Shown here: positions 31,550 to 39,806 of the stretch, in pieces | How the letters are laid out: every line of letters begins with the position of its first letter | Numbering within the stretch: the first letter of the stretch is position 1 | From: Hydrogenobacter hydrogenophilus | GTDB lineage: Bacteria > Aquificota > Aquificia > Aquificales > Aquificaceae | Reading direction: 5' to 3' | Assembly (NCBI RefSeq): GCF_900215655.1 | Contig: NZ_OBEN01000001.1 | Span: 186,001 to 250,000 of the forward strand | Length of the DNA stretch: 64,000 nt | The notes under the pieces: model-generated | Told to the model about the DNA's origin: nothing | Seen by the model: the letters and a program-made list of their open reading frames with translations, nothing else | Database searches by the model: none | Translations under genes and position numbers: made by a program

Positions 31550-32500
31550 TTACCTCCTGCTCTCTATGTCCATGCCTAAGTATAATCCCATTTGCTTTAG
31601 GGCTTCCTTTATTTCGTTTATAGCTTTTCTTCCTATGTTCTTTGTGCCTTTGAGGTCCTCTTCGGAGAGCTTGACCAAATCACCTATGGTGTTTATGCCC
31701 ATCCTCTTTATGGAGTTGAGCGCTCTTTGGGACACATCAAGCTCTTCTACCGGGAGGCTGAGCTTTTCCAAAAACTCATCTATTACTACGGGTTCTTCCG
31801 CTACGGGTAATTCGTAGGATATGTGTTCTAAACTTGAAAAGTACCTTACAAGTATGGATATGGCTTCTTTTACCACCTCTTCTGGTGTTTTTGTTCCGTC
31901 TGTATAAACTTCCATTATAAGCTTGTCGTAATCACTTCTCTTTTCCACTCTTGTCTTTTCAACTTTAAAGCTAACCTGACGAACGGGGGAAAAGTCTGCA
32001 TCCACAAGTATCCAGCCTATCTCCCCTATAACTTCCATCTCTTCGGTGGGCATGTATCCAAAGCCTCTTTCTATCTTTATCTCCATGTGAAGTTCTTTGT
32101 TGGGGTCAGTTATGGTTGCTATCTTCTGATCAGGGTTTACTACTTCCACGTGAGGTGGGAGTGCTATATCCCTTGCGGTTATTACTCCCTCACCGCTCTT
32201 TTTCAGGTATAGGGTTTCCACATCACCTTCCCTTAGGTTAAACCTAACTTTCTTAAGGTTAGCTATAACCTCAAGCACATCTTCTTGAACGCCTTCTATT
32301 GCAGAAAACTCGTGATATATGCCGTATATCTTTACCGCTGTTATAGCAGTGCCCTGAATGGAAGAGAGAAGGGTTCTTCTGAGAGAATTACCTAAGGTAA
32401 TGCCAAAACCACGCTCCAAAGGTTCTACTACAAATCTTCCATAAGTCCTATCCCTCTCTTCCCAATAAACCTTAGAAGGAAAGAGAAATTCTCTTTGCAT
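31550..32500 (-). CDS. rpoA: RNA polymerase alpha subunit
   Basis: 316 residues. N-terminal assembly domain: 'FVVEPLERGFGITLGNSLRR', 'TAVKIYGIYHEFSAIEGVQEDV' (start of the alpha motif) and 'GFGYMP'. C-terminal domain with helix-hairpin-helix 'LDVSQRALNSIKRMGINT' and 'LKGTKNIGRKAINEIK', used for UP-element and activator contacts. Full length. GGAGG Shine-Dalgarno. Confidence 0.98.
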   Translation of the reverse strand: MQREFLFPSKVYWEERDRTYGRFVVEPLERGFGITLGNSLRRTLLSSIQGTAITAVKIYGIYHEFSAIEGVQEDVLEVIANLKKVRFNLREGDVETLYLKKSGEGVITARDIALPPHVEVVNPDQKIATITDPNKELHMEIKIERGFGYMPTEEMEVIGEIGWILVDADFSPVRQVSFKVEKTRVEKRSDYDKLIMEVYTDGTKTPEEVVKEAISILVRYFSSLEHISYELPVAEEPVVIDEFLEKLSLPVEELDVSQRALNSIKRMGINTIGDLVKLSEEDLKGTKNIGRKAINEIKEALKQMGLYLGMDIESRR

Positions 32501-32512
32501 AATAAGACCTCC

Positions 32513-33142
32513 TTAAACTCTTGAATAGAACTCAATAATGTACTGCAAGTTAACAGGAACCTCAAGCTGGACATCCTTAGGAAGGTCAATTACCTTTCCT
32601 CTGAAATTCTCTTTATCCAGTTCTAACCAAGGTGGCACACTTCTTGGGTCTATATTTTCTATGTTTTCCCTAAACTGAGGTACGTCTCTTGAGGTAGGTT
32701 TTAACTCTATAATGTCTCCTACATTTACACGGTAAGATGGTATGTCTACCTTTTTTCCGTTTACCAGTATGTGGCCGTGTGATACCATCTGCCTTGCTTG
32801 TCTTCTTGTTGAAGCCATACCCAGCCTGTACACCACATTATCAAGCCTTCTTTCAAGAAGCTGAATCAGTACTTGTCCTGTATTGCCCTTTGCCTTTGAA
32901 GCTTCTTCAAAGTATCTCTTAAACTGCTTTTCTCTTATACCGCCGTAAAGGAACTTGAGCTTTTGTTTTTCCATAAGGCGAAGCCCAAACTCTGTGAGCT
33001 TTCTTTTTCTTCCTTTAACCCTACCGTGCTGTCCAGGTGGGAAGTTTCTCCTTGAGAGGATCCTACCTGCGCTTTTTTTGCCCGAAACTACAACACCAAA
33101 CCTTCTGTCTATCTTAGACCATGGTCCTATGTACCTGCTCAT
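32513..33142 (-). CDS. rpsD: 30S ribosomal protein S4
   Basis: 209 residues from the ATG at 33142 ('MSRYIGPWSKIDRRFG'), which has GAGGAGG just upstream; a longer frame to 33199 overlaps rpsK heavily and adds 19 non-S4 residues, so it is rejected. Features: 'NFPPGQHGRVKGRKRK', 'EKQKLKFLYGGI', and the S4 RNA-binding domain 'RLDNVVYRLGMASTRRQARQ'. S4 often represses its own operon; no leader here can be tied to that. Confidence 0.98.
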   Translation of the reverse strand: MSRYIGPWSKIDRRFGVVVSGKKSAGRILSRRNFPPGQHGRVKGRKRKLTEFGLRLMEKQKLKFLYGGIREKQFKRYFEEASKAKGNTGQVLIQLLERRLDNVVYRLGMASTRRQARQMVSHGHILVNGKKVDIPSYRVNVGDIIELKPTSRDVPQFRENIENIDPRSVPPWLELDKENFRGKVIDLPKDVQLEVPVNLQYIIEFYSRV

Positions 33143-33143
33143 C

Positions 33144-33533
33144 TCACACCCTCCTCTTAGAAGGTGGCCTACACCCGTTGTGAGGTATTGGGGTAACATC
33201 CCTTATGAGCTTTATCTTGAGTCCAGAAGCGTATATGGCTCTTAGAGCGGATTCTCTTCCTGCTCCTGCACCTTTTATTCTCACTTCTACTTCCTGAAGA
33301 CCATACTCCTGCATAGCTCTTTTGGCAGCTTTTTGCGCTGCAAGCTGTGCAGCGTAAGGAGTACTCTTTCTTGTTCCTTTAAAACCTACAGTACCACCGC
33401 TTTCCCAAACTAAGGTGTTTCCCTGTGGATCTGTTATGTTTACTATGGTGTTGTTGAAAGTGCTAAGTATGTTTACTATACCCTGCGTCACGGTCCTTTT
33501 CTGTTTTTTAGCCTGTCCTTTCTTTTTAGCCAT
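33144..33533 (-). CDS. rpsK: 30S ribosomal protein S11
   Basis: 129 residues. Family signatures: '[18 protein letters not shown]', '[20 protein letters not shown]', '[17 protein letters not shown]' and the C-terminal '[18 protein letters not shown]'. It sits in the canonical S13-S11-S4-rpoA-L17 order, 10 bases after rpsM and 1 base before the rpsD start. GGAGG precedes its ATG. Confidence 0.99.
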   Translation of the reverse strand: MAKKKGQAKKQKRTVTQGIVNILSTFNNTIVNITDPQGNTLVWESGGTVGFKGTRKSTPYAAQLAAQKAAKRAMQEYGLQEVEVRIKGAGAGRESALRAIYASGLKIKLIRDVTPIPHNGCRPPSKRRV

Positions 33534-33543
33534 CAGAAACCTC

Positions 33544-33924
33544 CTATTTGGCTATTTTCTTTTTAGTACCGCCCACGGTTTTTCTTTTACCTTTTCTCGT
33601 TCTTGCATTGGTCCTGGTCTGTTGTCCTCTTACGGGTAAACCTTTAGCGTGTCTTAGTCCTCTGTAGCAACCCATGTCCATAAGCCTCTTTATGTTCATC
33701 TGCACTTCTCTTCTGAGATCGCCTTCTACTTTGTAGTTTTGCTCTATGAACCTCCTTATGATGTTTAACTCTTCAGGGGACAACTCACCAAGCCTTTTAG
33801 TGCACGGAATGCCCGTCTTTTCACATATTTCTTTAGCTCTTGACCAACCTATGCCGTAAAGGTAAGTCAATGCCACTTCTAACTTTTTATGATCAGGGAG
33901 GTCAACACCAGCTATTCTTGCCAT
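33544..33924 (-). CDS. rpsM: 30S ribosomal protein S13
   Basis: 126 residues. '[20 protein letters not shown]' opening, helix-hairpin-helix '[17 protein letters not shown]', and the C-terminal '[20 protein letters not shown]' tail that reaches the P-site tRNA. The final residues are a lysine/arginine extension ([16 protein letters not shown]), normal for the family. AGGAGG precedes the ATG. Confidence 0.99.
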   Translation of the reverse strand: MARIAGVDLPDHKKLEVALTYLYGIGWSRAKEICEKTGIPCTKRLGELSPEELNIIRRFIEQNYKVEGDLRREVQMNIKRLMDMGCYRGLRHAKGLPVRGQQTRTNARTRKGKRKTVGGTKKKIAK

Positions 33925-33935
33925 AACTTACCTCC

Positions 33936-34052
33936 TTAAGAACCTTGCCTTTGCTTGTGCTTTGGATTCTCACATATAACCATAACTCTTCCTTTCCTTC
34001 TTATGACCTTACATTTGGCACACATGGGTTTCACAGATGGTTTTACCTTCAT
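33936..34052 (-). CDS. rpmJ: 50S ribosomal protein L36 (zinc-binding type)
   Basis: A 38-residue protein read on the minus strand between infA and rpsM: begins [20 protein letters not shown] and ends in HKQRQGS. The zinc ligands C11, C14, C27 and H32 of the C-type paralogue are all present. AGGAGG lies upstream of the ATG. Order infA-rpmJ-rpsM is the usual one. Confidence 0.98.
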   Translation of the reverse strand: MKVKPSVKPMCAKCKVIRRKGRVMVICENPKHKQRQGS

Positions 34053-34064
34053 CACACACCTCCT

Positions 34065-34304
34065 TTATGCCCTATAAACTATCCTGCCTCTGGTAAGGTC
34101 GTAAGGTGAGAGCTCCACTTTGACTCTATCCCCAGGCAGGATCCTTATAAAGTGAACACGCATCTTCCCAGAGACATGAGCCAAAACTTCGTGCCCTGTA
34201 TCCAACTTTACTCGGAACATAGCGTTAGGCAGAGCTTCTGTCACCGTACCCTCAAGTACTATTCCCTTCTCCTTGTACTGATGATCCTCTTTTTTCTTAC
34301 CCAT
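34065..34304 (-). CDS. infA: Translation initiation factor IF-1
   Basis: 79 residues; binds the ribosomal A site during initiation. OB-fold signatures '[20 protein letters not shown]', '[20 protein letters not shown]' and '[11 protein letters not shown]'. About seven extra N-terminal residues (GKKKEDH) compared with the common 72-residue form. Overlaps the end of map by 8 bases. Confidence 0.98.
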   Translation of the reverse strand: MGKKKEDHQYKEKGIVLEGTVTEALPNAMFRVKLDTGHEVLAHVSGKMRVHFIRILPGDRVKVELSPYDLTRGRIVYRA

Positions 34305-35082
34305 TGCTAAACTCCGTAAGTACCACAGGTCCGTCTTTAGTTATAGCCACGGTGTACTCAAAGTGAGCAGATGGGCTCCTGTCTGCTGTATGAACAGTCC
34401 ACCCATCCCCGTCAAGAACCGTATCCTCTGTCCCGAGAGCAAACATGGGTTCAATGGCTACCACCATTCCCTGCTTTAACTTAGTATCTCTTTTATCCAT
34501 ATCCTTTAAGTTATTGGGTATGAAGGGTTCTTCGTGCACCCTTCTGCCAATGCCATGCCCACCAAGACCTCTGACAGGATACACACCGTACCTTTGAGCT
34601 GTGCCATGTATTGCGCGCGTTATATCGCTTACCCATCTTCCCGGCACACACATCTTTACAGCCTCTTCCAAAGCTTCCTTTGTAGCCTTCAAAAGCATCT
34701 CCTCCTTCTGTCCTACCTTACCAACAGCTACAGTTATAGCAGAATCTCCTGCGTATCCATCTATTATAGCACCAAAATCCAAACTTACCAAGTCCCCTTC
34801 CTTTATGATCTGATCCTTTTTGGGAAGCCCGTGAACCACCGCGGAGTTTATAGATACGCATATGGCTGCAGGATAAGGAGTCCTACTAAAGGGAGGTTTG
34901 TAGTTCAGAAACGCTGGACGAGCACCTCTCTTTTTGCTTTCCTCTCTTGCTATCATATCTATGTCATAAGTAGAAATGCCCGGCTTTATCTGTTCTGCAA
35001 CTCTTTCTAACACCTCTGCTACCACAAGACAAGCCTTCCTAATCTTCTCTATCTCCTTAAAAGAGTAAAGTTCAACATTCAT
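34297..35082 (-). CDS. map: Methionine aminopeptidase, type I
   Basis: 261 residues; removes the initiator methionine from nascent proteins. Metal ligands in order: D in '[17 protein letters not shown]', H in '[16 protein letters not shown]', E in 'AIEPMFALG', and E in '[10 protein letters not shown]'. Lies between adk (11-base overlap) and infA (8-base overlap) as in many bacteria. Confidence 0.98.
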   Translation of the reverse strand: MNVELYSFKEIEKIRKACLVVAEVLERVAEQIKPGISTYDIDMIAREESKKRGARPAFLNYKPPFSRTPYPAAICVSINSAVVHGLPKKDQIIKEGDLVSLDFGAIIDGYAGDSAITVAVGKVGQKEEMLLKATKEALEEAVKMCVPGRWVSDITRAIHGTAQRYGVYPVRGLGGHGIGRRVHEEPFIPNNLKDMDKRDTKLKQGMVVAIEPMFALGTEDTVLDGDGWTVHTADRSPSAHFEYTVAITKDGPVVLTEFSNG

Positions 35083-35713
35083 CCTTTAGTGCCTTTTTGA
35101 TCTCTTCATGTAGCTCTTCTATACTCTTCCGAGCGTCCAGCCTAATTAATTTATTCTCTTTTTCATAAAAGTCAATAAGTTCTGCGGTCTGTTTTCTGTA
35201 AACCTCAAGCCTCTTTCTTACTACTTCTTCTTTATCATCTTCCCTTTGAATGAGCTTTGTACCGCATATATCACAAATTTCGTCTTCTTTAGGTGGGTTA
35301 AACTTCATGTGGTATACCGCACCACACTTGGGGCATGTCCTTCTTCCGGACAGCCTCTCCACTATATAGTCATCTCCTATCTCAAAGAGGAATACTTTAT
35401 CTACACTTCTGTGGTATCTGCTGAGCATGTTTTCCAAAGCCTTAGCTTGCTGGAGAGTTCTTGGAAATCCGTCAAGTATTACGTTTTCTTCTTGCGATAC
35501 TTCTTCTTCTACCATAGCTATTACCAGCTCATCAGGGACTAACTCCCCCCTGTCCATATACTCCTTAGCTTTCAGTCCCAAAGGTGTTTGTTTTTCTACT
35601 GCGGATCTTAGCATGTCTCCTGTGGATACGTGTTTAAGCTTTAGTTCCTGAGATATAAGCTTAGCTTGTGTTCCTTTTCCCGCACCGGGAGGACCCAAAA
35701 ATACCACTATCAT
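35072..35713 (-). CDS. adk: Adenylate kinase (zinc-type lid)
   Basis: Interconverts ATP + AMP and 2 ADP. 213 residues. P-loop 'GPPGAGKGTQA', AMP motif 'STGDMLRSAV', 'DGFPRTLQQA', and a lid with a four-cysteine zinc site: C-x2-C in 'RTCPKCGAVYH' and C-x2-C in 'EICDICGTK'. The zinc-type lid is common in thermophiles and Gram-positives. Overlaps secY by 4 bases. Confidence 0.98.
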   Translation of the reverse strand: MIVVFLGPPGAGKGTQAKLISQELKLKHVSTGDMLRSAVEKQTPLGLKAKEYMDRGELVPDELVIAMVEEEVSQEENVILDGFPRTLQQAKALENMLSRYHRSVDKVFLFEIGDDYIVERLSGRRTCPKCGAVYHMKFNPPKEDEICDICGTKLIQREDDKEEVVRKRLEVYRKQTAELIDFYEKENKLIRLDARKSIEELHEEIKKALKDEC

Positions 35714-37008
35714 GGTCTTCTCCTTCTCATGTATCCTGCGTATTTTTTCTGTATCATCTGCGTTTCTATCTTATTGAGGGTGTCAAGAGCTACACCTACA
35801 ACTATTAGAGCTGTTGTACCTCCGAAGTAAAAGGGCACTTTTAACCAAAGGCTGATAAATATGGGTATTATAGCTACCACACTTAGGAATATGGCACCTA
35901 CAAAGGCAAGCCTGTTTATGATGTTTTCCAAGAGTTTTTGGGTATCTTGGCCTGGTCTAACTCCTGGCACAAAGGCACCTGCCTTTTTGAGGTTATCCGC
36001 AACATCTACTGGATTTATGAGCACAGCGGTGTAAAAGTAAGTGAAGAAGATTATGAAAAGCACATAAAGAAAGTTATAAAGGGGTGTTGTTGGATTAAAG
36101 GCATCGTGCAAAAGACGTGCTATGGGATGGTTCACAAACCCTAATACAGTAGAAGGTATTATGAGCAAGGATTGGGCAAAAATAATGGGTATTACGCCAG
36201 CAGGGTTTATCTTTATGGGAAGGTAAGTGGAACCTCCCGCTAATTCCTGCCTCCCTACCTGTCTTCTGGGATACTGTATGGGAATTCTTCTTTCTGCCTC
36301 TTGCATAAACACTATACCCACTATGACCGCTATGACGAAGATTATTGCACCAACGAACGCAAAGGGTGAGAGATCACCGTTTTTGAGCATTTCAAAAACT
36401 CGTATAGAAGCGTTGGGAAAGTTAGCAACTATACCGGCAAATATGAGCAGAGACATGCCGTTTCCTATACCCTTTTCTGTTATTCTGTCTCCTACCCAAA
36501 CTAAAAACATGGTGGAGGACACAAGCGCTATTATTGTGGTAAGAGTGAAAAGTATCCCACCTTCTGGGACCACAGGAAATCCGCGGGGTGATACCTGATT
36601 CTGTAGCCACACAGATATACCCAAAGACTGTACAAAGGCAACGAATACTGTTAAGTATCTCGTGTACTGGTTTATCTTGTACCTTCCGTAATCACCTTCT
36701 TCTTTGGCGAGTCTTTGAAGTTCTGGTATGGCGACCGTAAGAAGTTGCATCATGATAGACGCAGAAATGTAAGGCATGACTCCAAGAGCAAAAAGGGTCA
36801 TACGCCCAAGGTTTCCACCGGAAAATATGTCATAAAGGTAAAAAATTGTACCTTGAAAACTCTTGAAGAAGTCCTCCAGAGCGGTAGTATCTATGCCCGG
36901 CAGAGGTATGTGGCTACCTAGTCTGTATATGGCAAACATAAAAAGCGTGTAAATAAGTCTGTTTCTAAAGTCTTCAAGGGAGAAGAGTTGCTTTAAGTAC
37001 TCTACCAC
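35710..37008 (-). CDS. secY: Protein translocase subunit SecY
   Basis: Core channel of the Sec translocon in the inner membrane, about ten membrane segments in 432 residues. Features: '[16 protein letters not shown]' after TM1, '[21 protein letters not shown]' (plug and TM2; motif G-G-x2-x-R-x-x-x-F-A-L-G), '[14 protein letters not shown]' and '[19 protein letters not shown]'. GTG start overlapping the rplO end by 7 bases. Confidence 0.98.
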   Translation of the reverse strand: MVEYLKQLFSLEDFRNRLIYTLFMFAIYRLGSHIPLPGIDTTALEDFFKSFQGTIFYLYDIFSGGNLGRMTLFALGVMPYISASIMMQLLTVAIPELQRLAKEEGDYGRYKINQYTRYLTVFVAFVQSLGISVWLQNQVSPRGFPVVPEGGILFTLTTIIALVSSTMFLVWVGDRITEKGIGNGMSLLIFAGIVANFPNASIRVFEMLKNGDLSPFAFVGAIIFVIAVIVGIVFMQEAERRIPIQYPRRQVGRQELAGGSTYLPIKINPAGVIPIIFAQSLLIIPSTVLGFVNHPIARLLHDAFNPTTPLYNFLYVLFIIFFTYFYTAVLINPVDVADNLKKAGAFVPGVRPGQDTQKLLENIINRLAFVGAIFLSVVAIIPIFISLWLKVPFYFGGTTALIVVGVALDTLNKIETQMIQKKYAGYMRRRRP

Positions 37009-37451
37009 TCTATAACCTCACAAGTACCACCTGCTTTTTCTATCTTCTCTTTTGCACTTGAAGAAAAGGCATGAGCCTTTACTGTAAACTTTTTAGTAAT
37101 TTCTCCATCACCCAATATTTTGACGGGCATCCCTTTTCTGACAAATCCCCTATCGTAGAGTTTTTCGGGTGTGATCTCTTCACCTTCTGAGAAGTACCTT
37201 TCAAGGGTTTTTACATTGACAACGGAATAAACCACTCTGTTAGGACTATTAAATCCTCTTTTGGGTATTCTTTTGTGAAGAGGCGTCTGTCCTCCTTCAA
37301 ACCAAGAGGGTAGGTTTCTGTCCCCTGACCTGCTTTTTTGCCCCTTGTGTCCTCTACCACAAGTCTTGCCATGCCCAGAGCCTATACCCCTACCCACTCT
37401 CTTTTTCTCCTTTACCGCTCCTTCGTTAGGTGCAAGCTCGTGAAGTTTCAT
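37002..37451 (-). CDS. rplO: 50S ribosomal protein L15
   Basis: 149 residues. Begins '[20 protein letters not shown]' and continues with the glycine/arginine-rich '[20 protein letters not shown]', then '[17 protein letters not shown]', and ends in the L15 C-terminal beta domain. In most bacteria L30 and S5 precede L15; here ssb precedes it by 12 bases, so the spc cluster is split at this point. Confidence 0.98.
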   Translation of the reverse strand: MKLHELAPNEGAVKEKKRVGRGIGSGHGKTCGRGHKGQKSRSGDRNLPSWFEGGQTPLHKRIPKRGFNSPNRVVYSVVNVKTLERYFSEGEEITPEKLYDRGFVRKGMPVKILGDGEITKKFTVKAHAFSSSAKEKIEKAGGTCEVIEW

Positions 37452-37463
37452 GTTTTTCCTCCT

Positions 37464-37880
37464 TTAAAAAGGTATTTCGTCATCCTCTGAGTTCCAGAGC
37501 TTTTCGTCCACATTTCGTTCTTCTGGTATGACCTCTTCTTCGGGTGTTTCGTCAAGCTTGGGTTTGTTTATTATCCTTACAGCCTCAGCTACTATTCTCA
37601 CTTTACTTTGCACCTTTCCTTCCTTGTCAGTCCATCTGTCTTGGGTGAGCCTTCCTTCTATGACTACTGTGTAGCCCTTGGATATCTTTGTGCCTAAATT
37701 TTCAGCGAGCTTACCGTAAGCTTTGACATCAAAAAAGTGGCTTTCCTCTTTCCAATCTTCGCCTACTTTATAGCGCCTGTTGTAAGCTATAGAAAACTCA
37801 GCTGTCTGGCTCCCGGAAGGCAAATATCTAACTACAGGATCTTTGGTGAGCCTTCCTATGATGAGCACCTTATTGAGCAT
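37464..37880 (-). CDS. ssb: Single-stranded DNA-binding protein
   Basis: 138 residues. OB-fold with 'NKVLIIGRLTKDPVVRYLPSG' (typical start), 'FSIAYNRRYK', 'FFDVKAYGKLAENLGTKI' and 'VVIEGRLTQDRWTDKEGK'; a short acidic linker leads to the DDEIPF tip that recruits repair and replication partners. It overlaps rpsF by 11 bases (rpsF-ssb is a common pair) but rpsR, the usual third gene, is missing here. Confidence 0.98.
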   Translation of the reverse strand: MLNKVLIIGRLTKDPVVRYLPSGSQTAEFSIAYNRRYKVGEDWKEESHFFDVKAYGKLAENLGTKISKGYTVVIEGRLTQDRWTDKEGKVQSKVRIVAEAVRIINKPKLDETPEEEVIPEERNVDEKLWNSEDDEIPF

Positions 37881-38199
37881 CTTTTTTCTCCTTAATGTGG
37901 AAGTTTAGCCACCTTATAATATCATCACTTATCTTGTAGTAGAAGTCAAGCTCATTAGGTAGTTGTGGGTTTGAGGACTTTATGCGCAAAACAAAGTACC
38001 TGCCATGATGAAAGTTTTTTATAGGGTATGCGAGCTTTTTTATCCCCCAATCTTCCTCATGAAGAATCTCTCCTCCTTTCTTTTGGATGGTATCTTTGAT
38101 CTCCTGAAGCTTCCTTTGGACCTCCTCTTCAGTTAGTGTAGGTTTAAGGACAAACACACTCTCATAATGTCTTGTAGTCTCATAATACCTTTTTGCCAT
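37870..38199 (-). CDS. rpsF: 30S ribosomal protein S6
   Basis: 109 residues. 'RHYESVFVLKPTLTEEEVQ', 'LHEEDWGIKKLAYPIKNFHHG' and 'RWLNFHIKE' match S6, which pairs with S18 on the platform of the small subunit. AGGAGG lies 6 bases before the ATG. It is the first gene of the long ribosomal/secretion/signalling operon, preceded by a promoter and a hairpin leader. Confidence 0.98.
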   Translation of the reverse strand: MAKRYYETTRHYESVFVLKPTLTEEEVQRKLQEIKDTIQKKGGEILHEEDWGIKKLAYPIKNFHHGRYFVLRIKSSNPQLPNELDFYYKISDDIIRWLNFHIKEKKDAQ

Positions 38200-38221
38200 C
38201 TTTCACCTCCTGGGCTTTTAG

Positions 38222-38244
38222 GTCCCTACCTTTATGGTAGGAAC
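38222..38244 (-). promoter_or_regulatory. Hairpin in the rpsF leader, possible S6/S6:S18 autoregulatory element
   Basis: In the RNA sense strand, GUUCCUACC and GGUAGGGAC pair into a 9-base stem (one U-G wobble) with loop AUAAA. It lies in the roughly 52-base leader between the predicted +1 (near 38251) and the rpsF Shine-Dalgarno, where S6:S18 leaders are found in many bacteria. I do not see a clear CCG bulge typical of the known motif, so identity is uncertain. Confidence 0.4.
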
Positions 38245-38257
38245 GAGGTATGTAATT

Positions 38258-38263
38258 ATTATA
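38258..38263 (-). promoter_or_regulatory. -10 box of the rpsF operon
   Basis: TATAAT on minus, 58 bases before the rpsF ATG, in the 70-base gap after the metG beta gene. No consensus -35. Confidence 0.5.
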
Positions 38264-38269
38264 TCACAC

Positions 38270-38596
38270 TTAACTTGCCTTTGCACCTTCTTTGACTTCT
38301 CTATCTGGCACTATGAGAGACAGTTTTTCACCGTCAGAGAGCGCAAGCACCATACCTTGAGATTCTATACCCATGATCTTTCTGGGCTTTAGGTTAGCTA
38401 AGATGAGTATGCTTTTGCCTATTAGTTCCTCAGGTGTGTAGTGCTTAGCAATACCTGCTACCAGTGTGCGCTCCTCCTCTCCAAGAGAGACTCTGAGCTT
38501 TAGGAGTTTCTCGGAGCCTTCTACCCTTTCTGCGGATAACACTTTAGCCAACCTTATGTCCAATTTAAGAAAATCCTCTATGCCTATGAGTTCCAT
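38270..38596 (-). CDS. Free-standing tRNA-binding domain, methionyl-tRNA synthetase beta subunit (Trbp111-like)
   Basis: About 108 residues of the EMAP-II/Trbp111 OB-fold: 'FLKLDIRLAKVLSAERVEGS', 'LLKLRVSLGEEERTLVAGIA', 'LANLKPRKIMGIESQGMVLA'. This is the domain that many MetRS enzymes carry at the C-terminus; in Aquifex it is a separate beta subunit. The ATG at 38596 begins 5 bases after the lipoprotein stop; a GTG at 38614 is an alternative. It lies 37 kb from the catalytic gene at 1-1057. Just upstream of the rpsF promoter on the same strand. Confidence 0.9.
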   Translation of the reverse strand: MELIGIEDFLKLDIRLAKVLSAERVEGSEKLLKLRVSLGEEERTLVAGIAKHYTPEELIGKSILILANLKPRKIMGIESQGMVLALSDGEKLSLIVPDREVKEGAKAS

Positions 38597-38601
38597 GTTT
38601 T

Positions 38602-39453
38602 TTATTTGATACACTCGTTAGGATCTTCAGTTTCTATTTTAACAGCGGTCAGGCTTGTAGCTGTTGCAGGATCTTCCTGAACTTTTACTTCTACACACAT
38701 ATTAGGTTGTATGTAATTTAAGCACTGGCTTGCAGGGTAAGACACATCGTTTATCTCGCATGCGGTAGTTTGAGTTAAGTTAACTGTATAGGTTTTGCCC
38801 ATCCATGTACCTGTAAAGTTGTTATTTTGTGTACTTGTACTTTGCACCATCAGGTGTATTTCAATTGTCTTGCCTGCTGTTTCTTGAGGGGTTAGTGGCT
38901 TCATTTTTACTTCGTACACCTGCCAAGGATTTGTGTTTGTGTTCACTTCAAACTCTTTTAATACAAAGTCAATAACGAGTTTGCCCATAGAAAAGGGTTG
39001 TACAATGCCATTGAACCTAATGTAGCACCTCTGAGTATCGCACTGCACCGTGTTAGGCTTGTTGGGTTTTTCGTTCATTGGTGTAAATACGGCCTGGTGT
39101 GCTACGTTGTTGGAATCTGTTATGGTAAGATTCTTGTCCATAACCACCTCAAGCCTGTTGTAAGTGCCTTGCGGGATGTTAGCAGTTGTAATGTACTGAA
39201 GAACACCGTTTAGTTTTGCAAGGTTTGTTTGTAGTCCTTGCTGGCTTGTAAAGAGATTCACCTTTTGCTGACAACTGTTGTCAGAGCACAGGTTTACCTC
39301 GTAAACTTTGACCAATATAGAAGGATATACGCTCATATCGTCAGTAAAGTATACAGGTATAGAAGAAGTAGAAGAAACTCCACCACCACCTCCACCACCG
39401 CAGGATACCAGAAGAGAACCAAGCACTAAAGCACCTGCCCAAACACTCTTCAT
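38602..39453 (-). CDS. DUF4382-like lipoprotein with poly-glycine after the lipobox
   Basis: 283 residues. Lipobox LLVSC with C18 as the lipidated residue, followed by seven glycines (19-25). The mature part resembles DUF4382 proteins: 'IPVYFTDDMSVYPSILVKVY' (the 'D-x-P...' strand pattern), 'VNLFTSQQGLQTNLAKLNGV', 'IPQGTYNRLEVVM', with several cysteines in pairs ('CSDNSC', 'CDTQRC'). Likely anchored in the outer membrane; ligand unknown. -10 box TATAAT at 39476-39481 and AGGAGGT upstream of the ATG. Confidence 0.75.
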   Translation of the reverse strand: MKSVWAGALVLGSLLVSCGGGGGGGVSSTSSIPVYFTDDMSVYPSILVKVYEVNLCSDNSCQQKVNLFTSQQGLQTNLAKLNGVLQYITTANIPQGTYNRLEVVMDKNLTITDSNNVAHQAVFTPMNEKPNKPNTVQCDTQRCYIRFNGIVQPFSMGKLVIDFVLKEFEVNTNTNPWQVYEVKMKPLTPQETAGKTIEIHLMVQSTSTQNNNFTGTWMGKTYTVNLTQTTACEINDVSYPASQCLNYIQPNMCVEVKVQEDPATATSLTAVKIETEDPNECIK

Positions 39454-39475
39454 CTTACTTACCTCCTAAGAGCTA

Positions 39476-39481
39476 ATTATA
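39476..39481 (-). promoter_or_regulatory. -10 box of the DUF4382 lipoprotein / metG beta unit
   Basis: TATAAT on minus; +1 near 39469 leaves a 16-base leader that contains AGGAGGT, i.e. a normal leadered message. Confidence 0.45.
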
Positions 39482-39528
39482 TCTATTGTTTAGTTTAAAA
39501 TAAAAATTGGGTAAGTAAAAAAAAATGG

Positions 39529-39534
39529 GATAAT
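39529..39534 (+). promoter_or_regulatory. -10 box of the 39541 gene
   Basis: GATAAT ending 6 bases before the ATG; +1 seven bases past the hexamer is the A of the start codon itself, so the message should be fully leaderless. Confidence 0.5.
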
Positions 39535-39540
39535 GTTAGT

Positions 39541-39783
39541 ATGGAGAGAAAAGGTAGGGCTCTTCTTCCTAATGAGCTGGAGGCTTTTAAAAAAGCTCTG
39601 GGCATTGGCCCTCATAACTTTTGGAGGTGGTCTTCTCGCACACGGAACTTTAAGCTCCTAACGGACGGAGAGTTTATATGGGTTGAAGGATGCGAAGAGG
39701 ACATAGGAAAGGCTATGCCTGTTAGTTCTGCCACTTGGTGGAGCTGGGACTTTGTGAAAGAAAAGCTCAAGGAGATGGGTTAA
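39541..39783 (+). CDS. Small tryptophan-rich protein, unknown
   Basis: 80 residues, cytoplasmic by composition, with six tryptophans, mostly in two clusters ('NFWRWSS' and 'TWWSWDF'), one in 'FIWVE', and a single cysteine. The middle contains a short beta hairpin-like stretch ('FKLLTDGEFIWVEGCEEDIG'). A single-gene unit convergent with the ArnT-like gene, 23 bases away. I recognise no family; real because of the promoter placement and normal codon use, but unproved. Confidence 0.6.
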   Translation: MERKGRALLPNELEAFKKALGIGPHNFWRWSSRTRNFKLLTDGEFIWVEGCEEDIGKAMPVSSATWWSWDFVKEKLKEMG

Positions 39784-39806
39784 AGTAGTGCTTCTATGAG
39801 TTATAA

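Noticed and set aside
33142-33199. Extended N-terminus of S4 (19 extra residues)
   Set aside because: Overlaps rpsK and the ATG at 33142 has GAGGAGG directly upstream and matches the normal S4 start.
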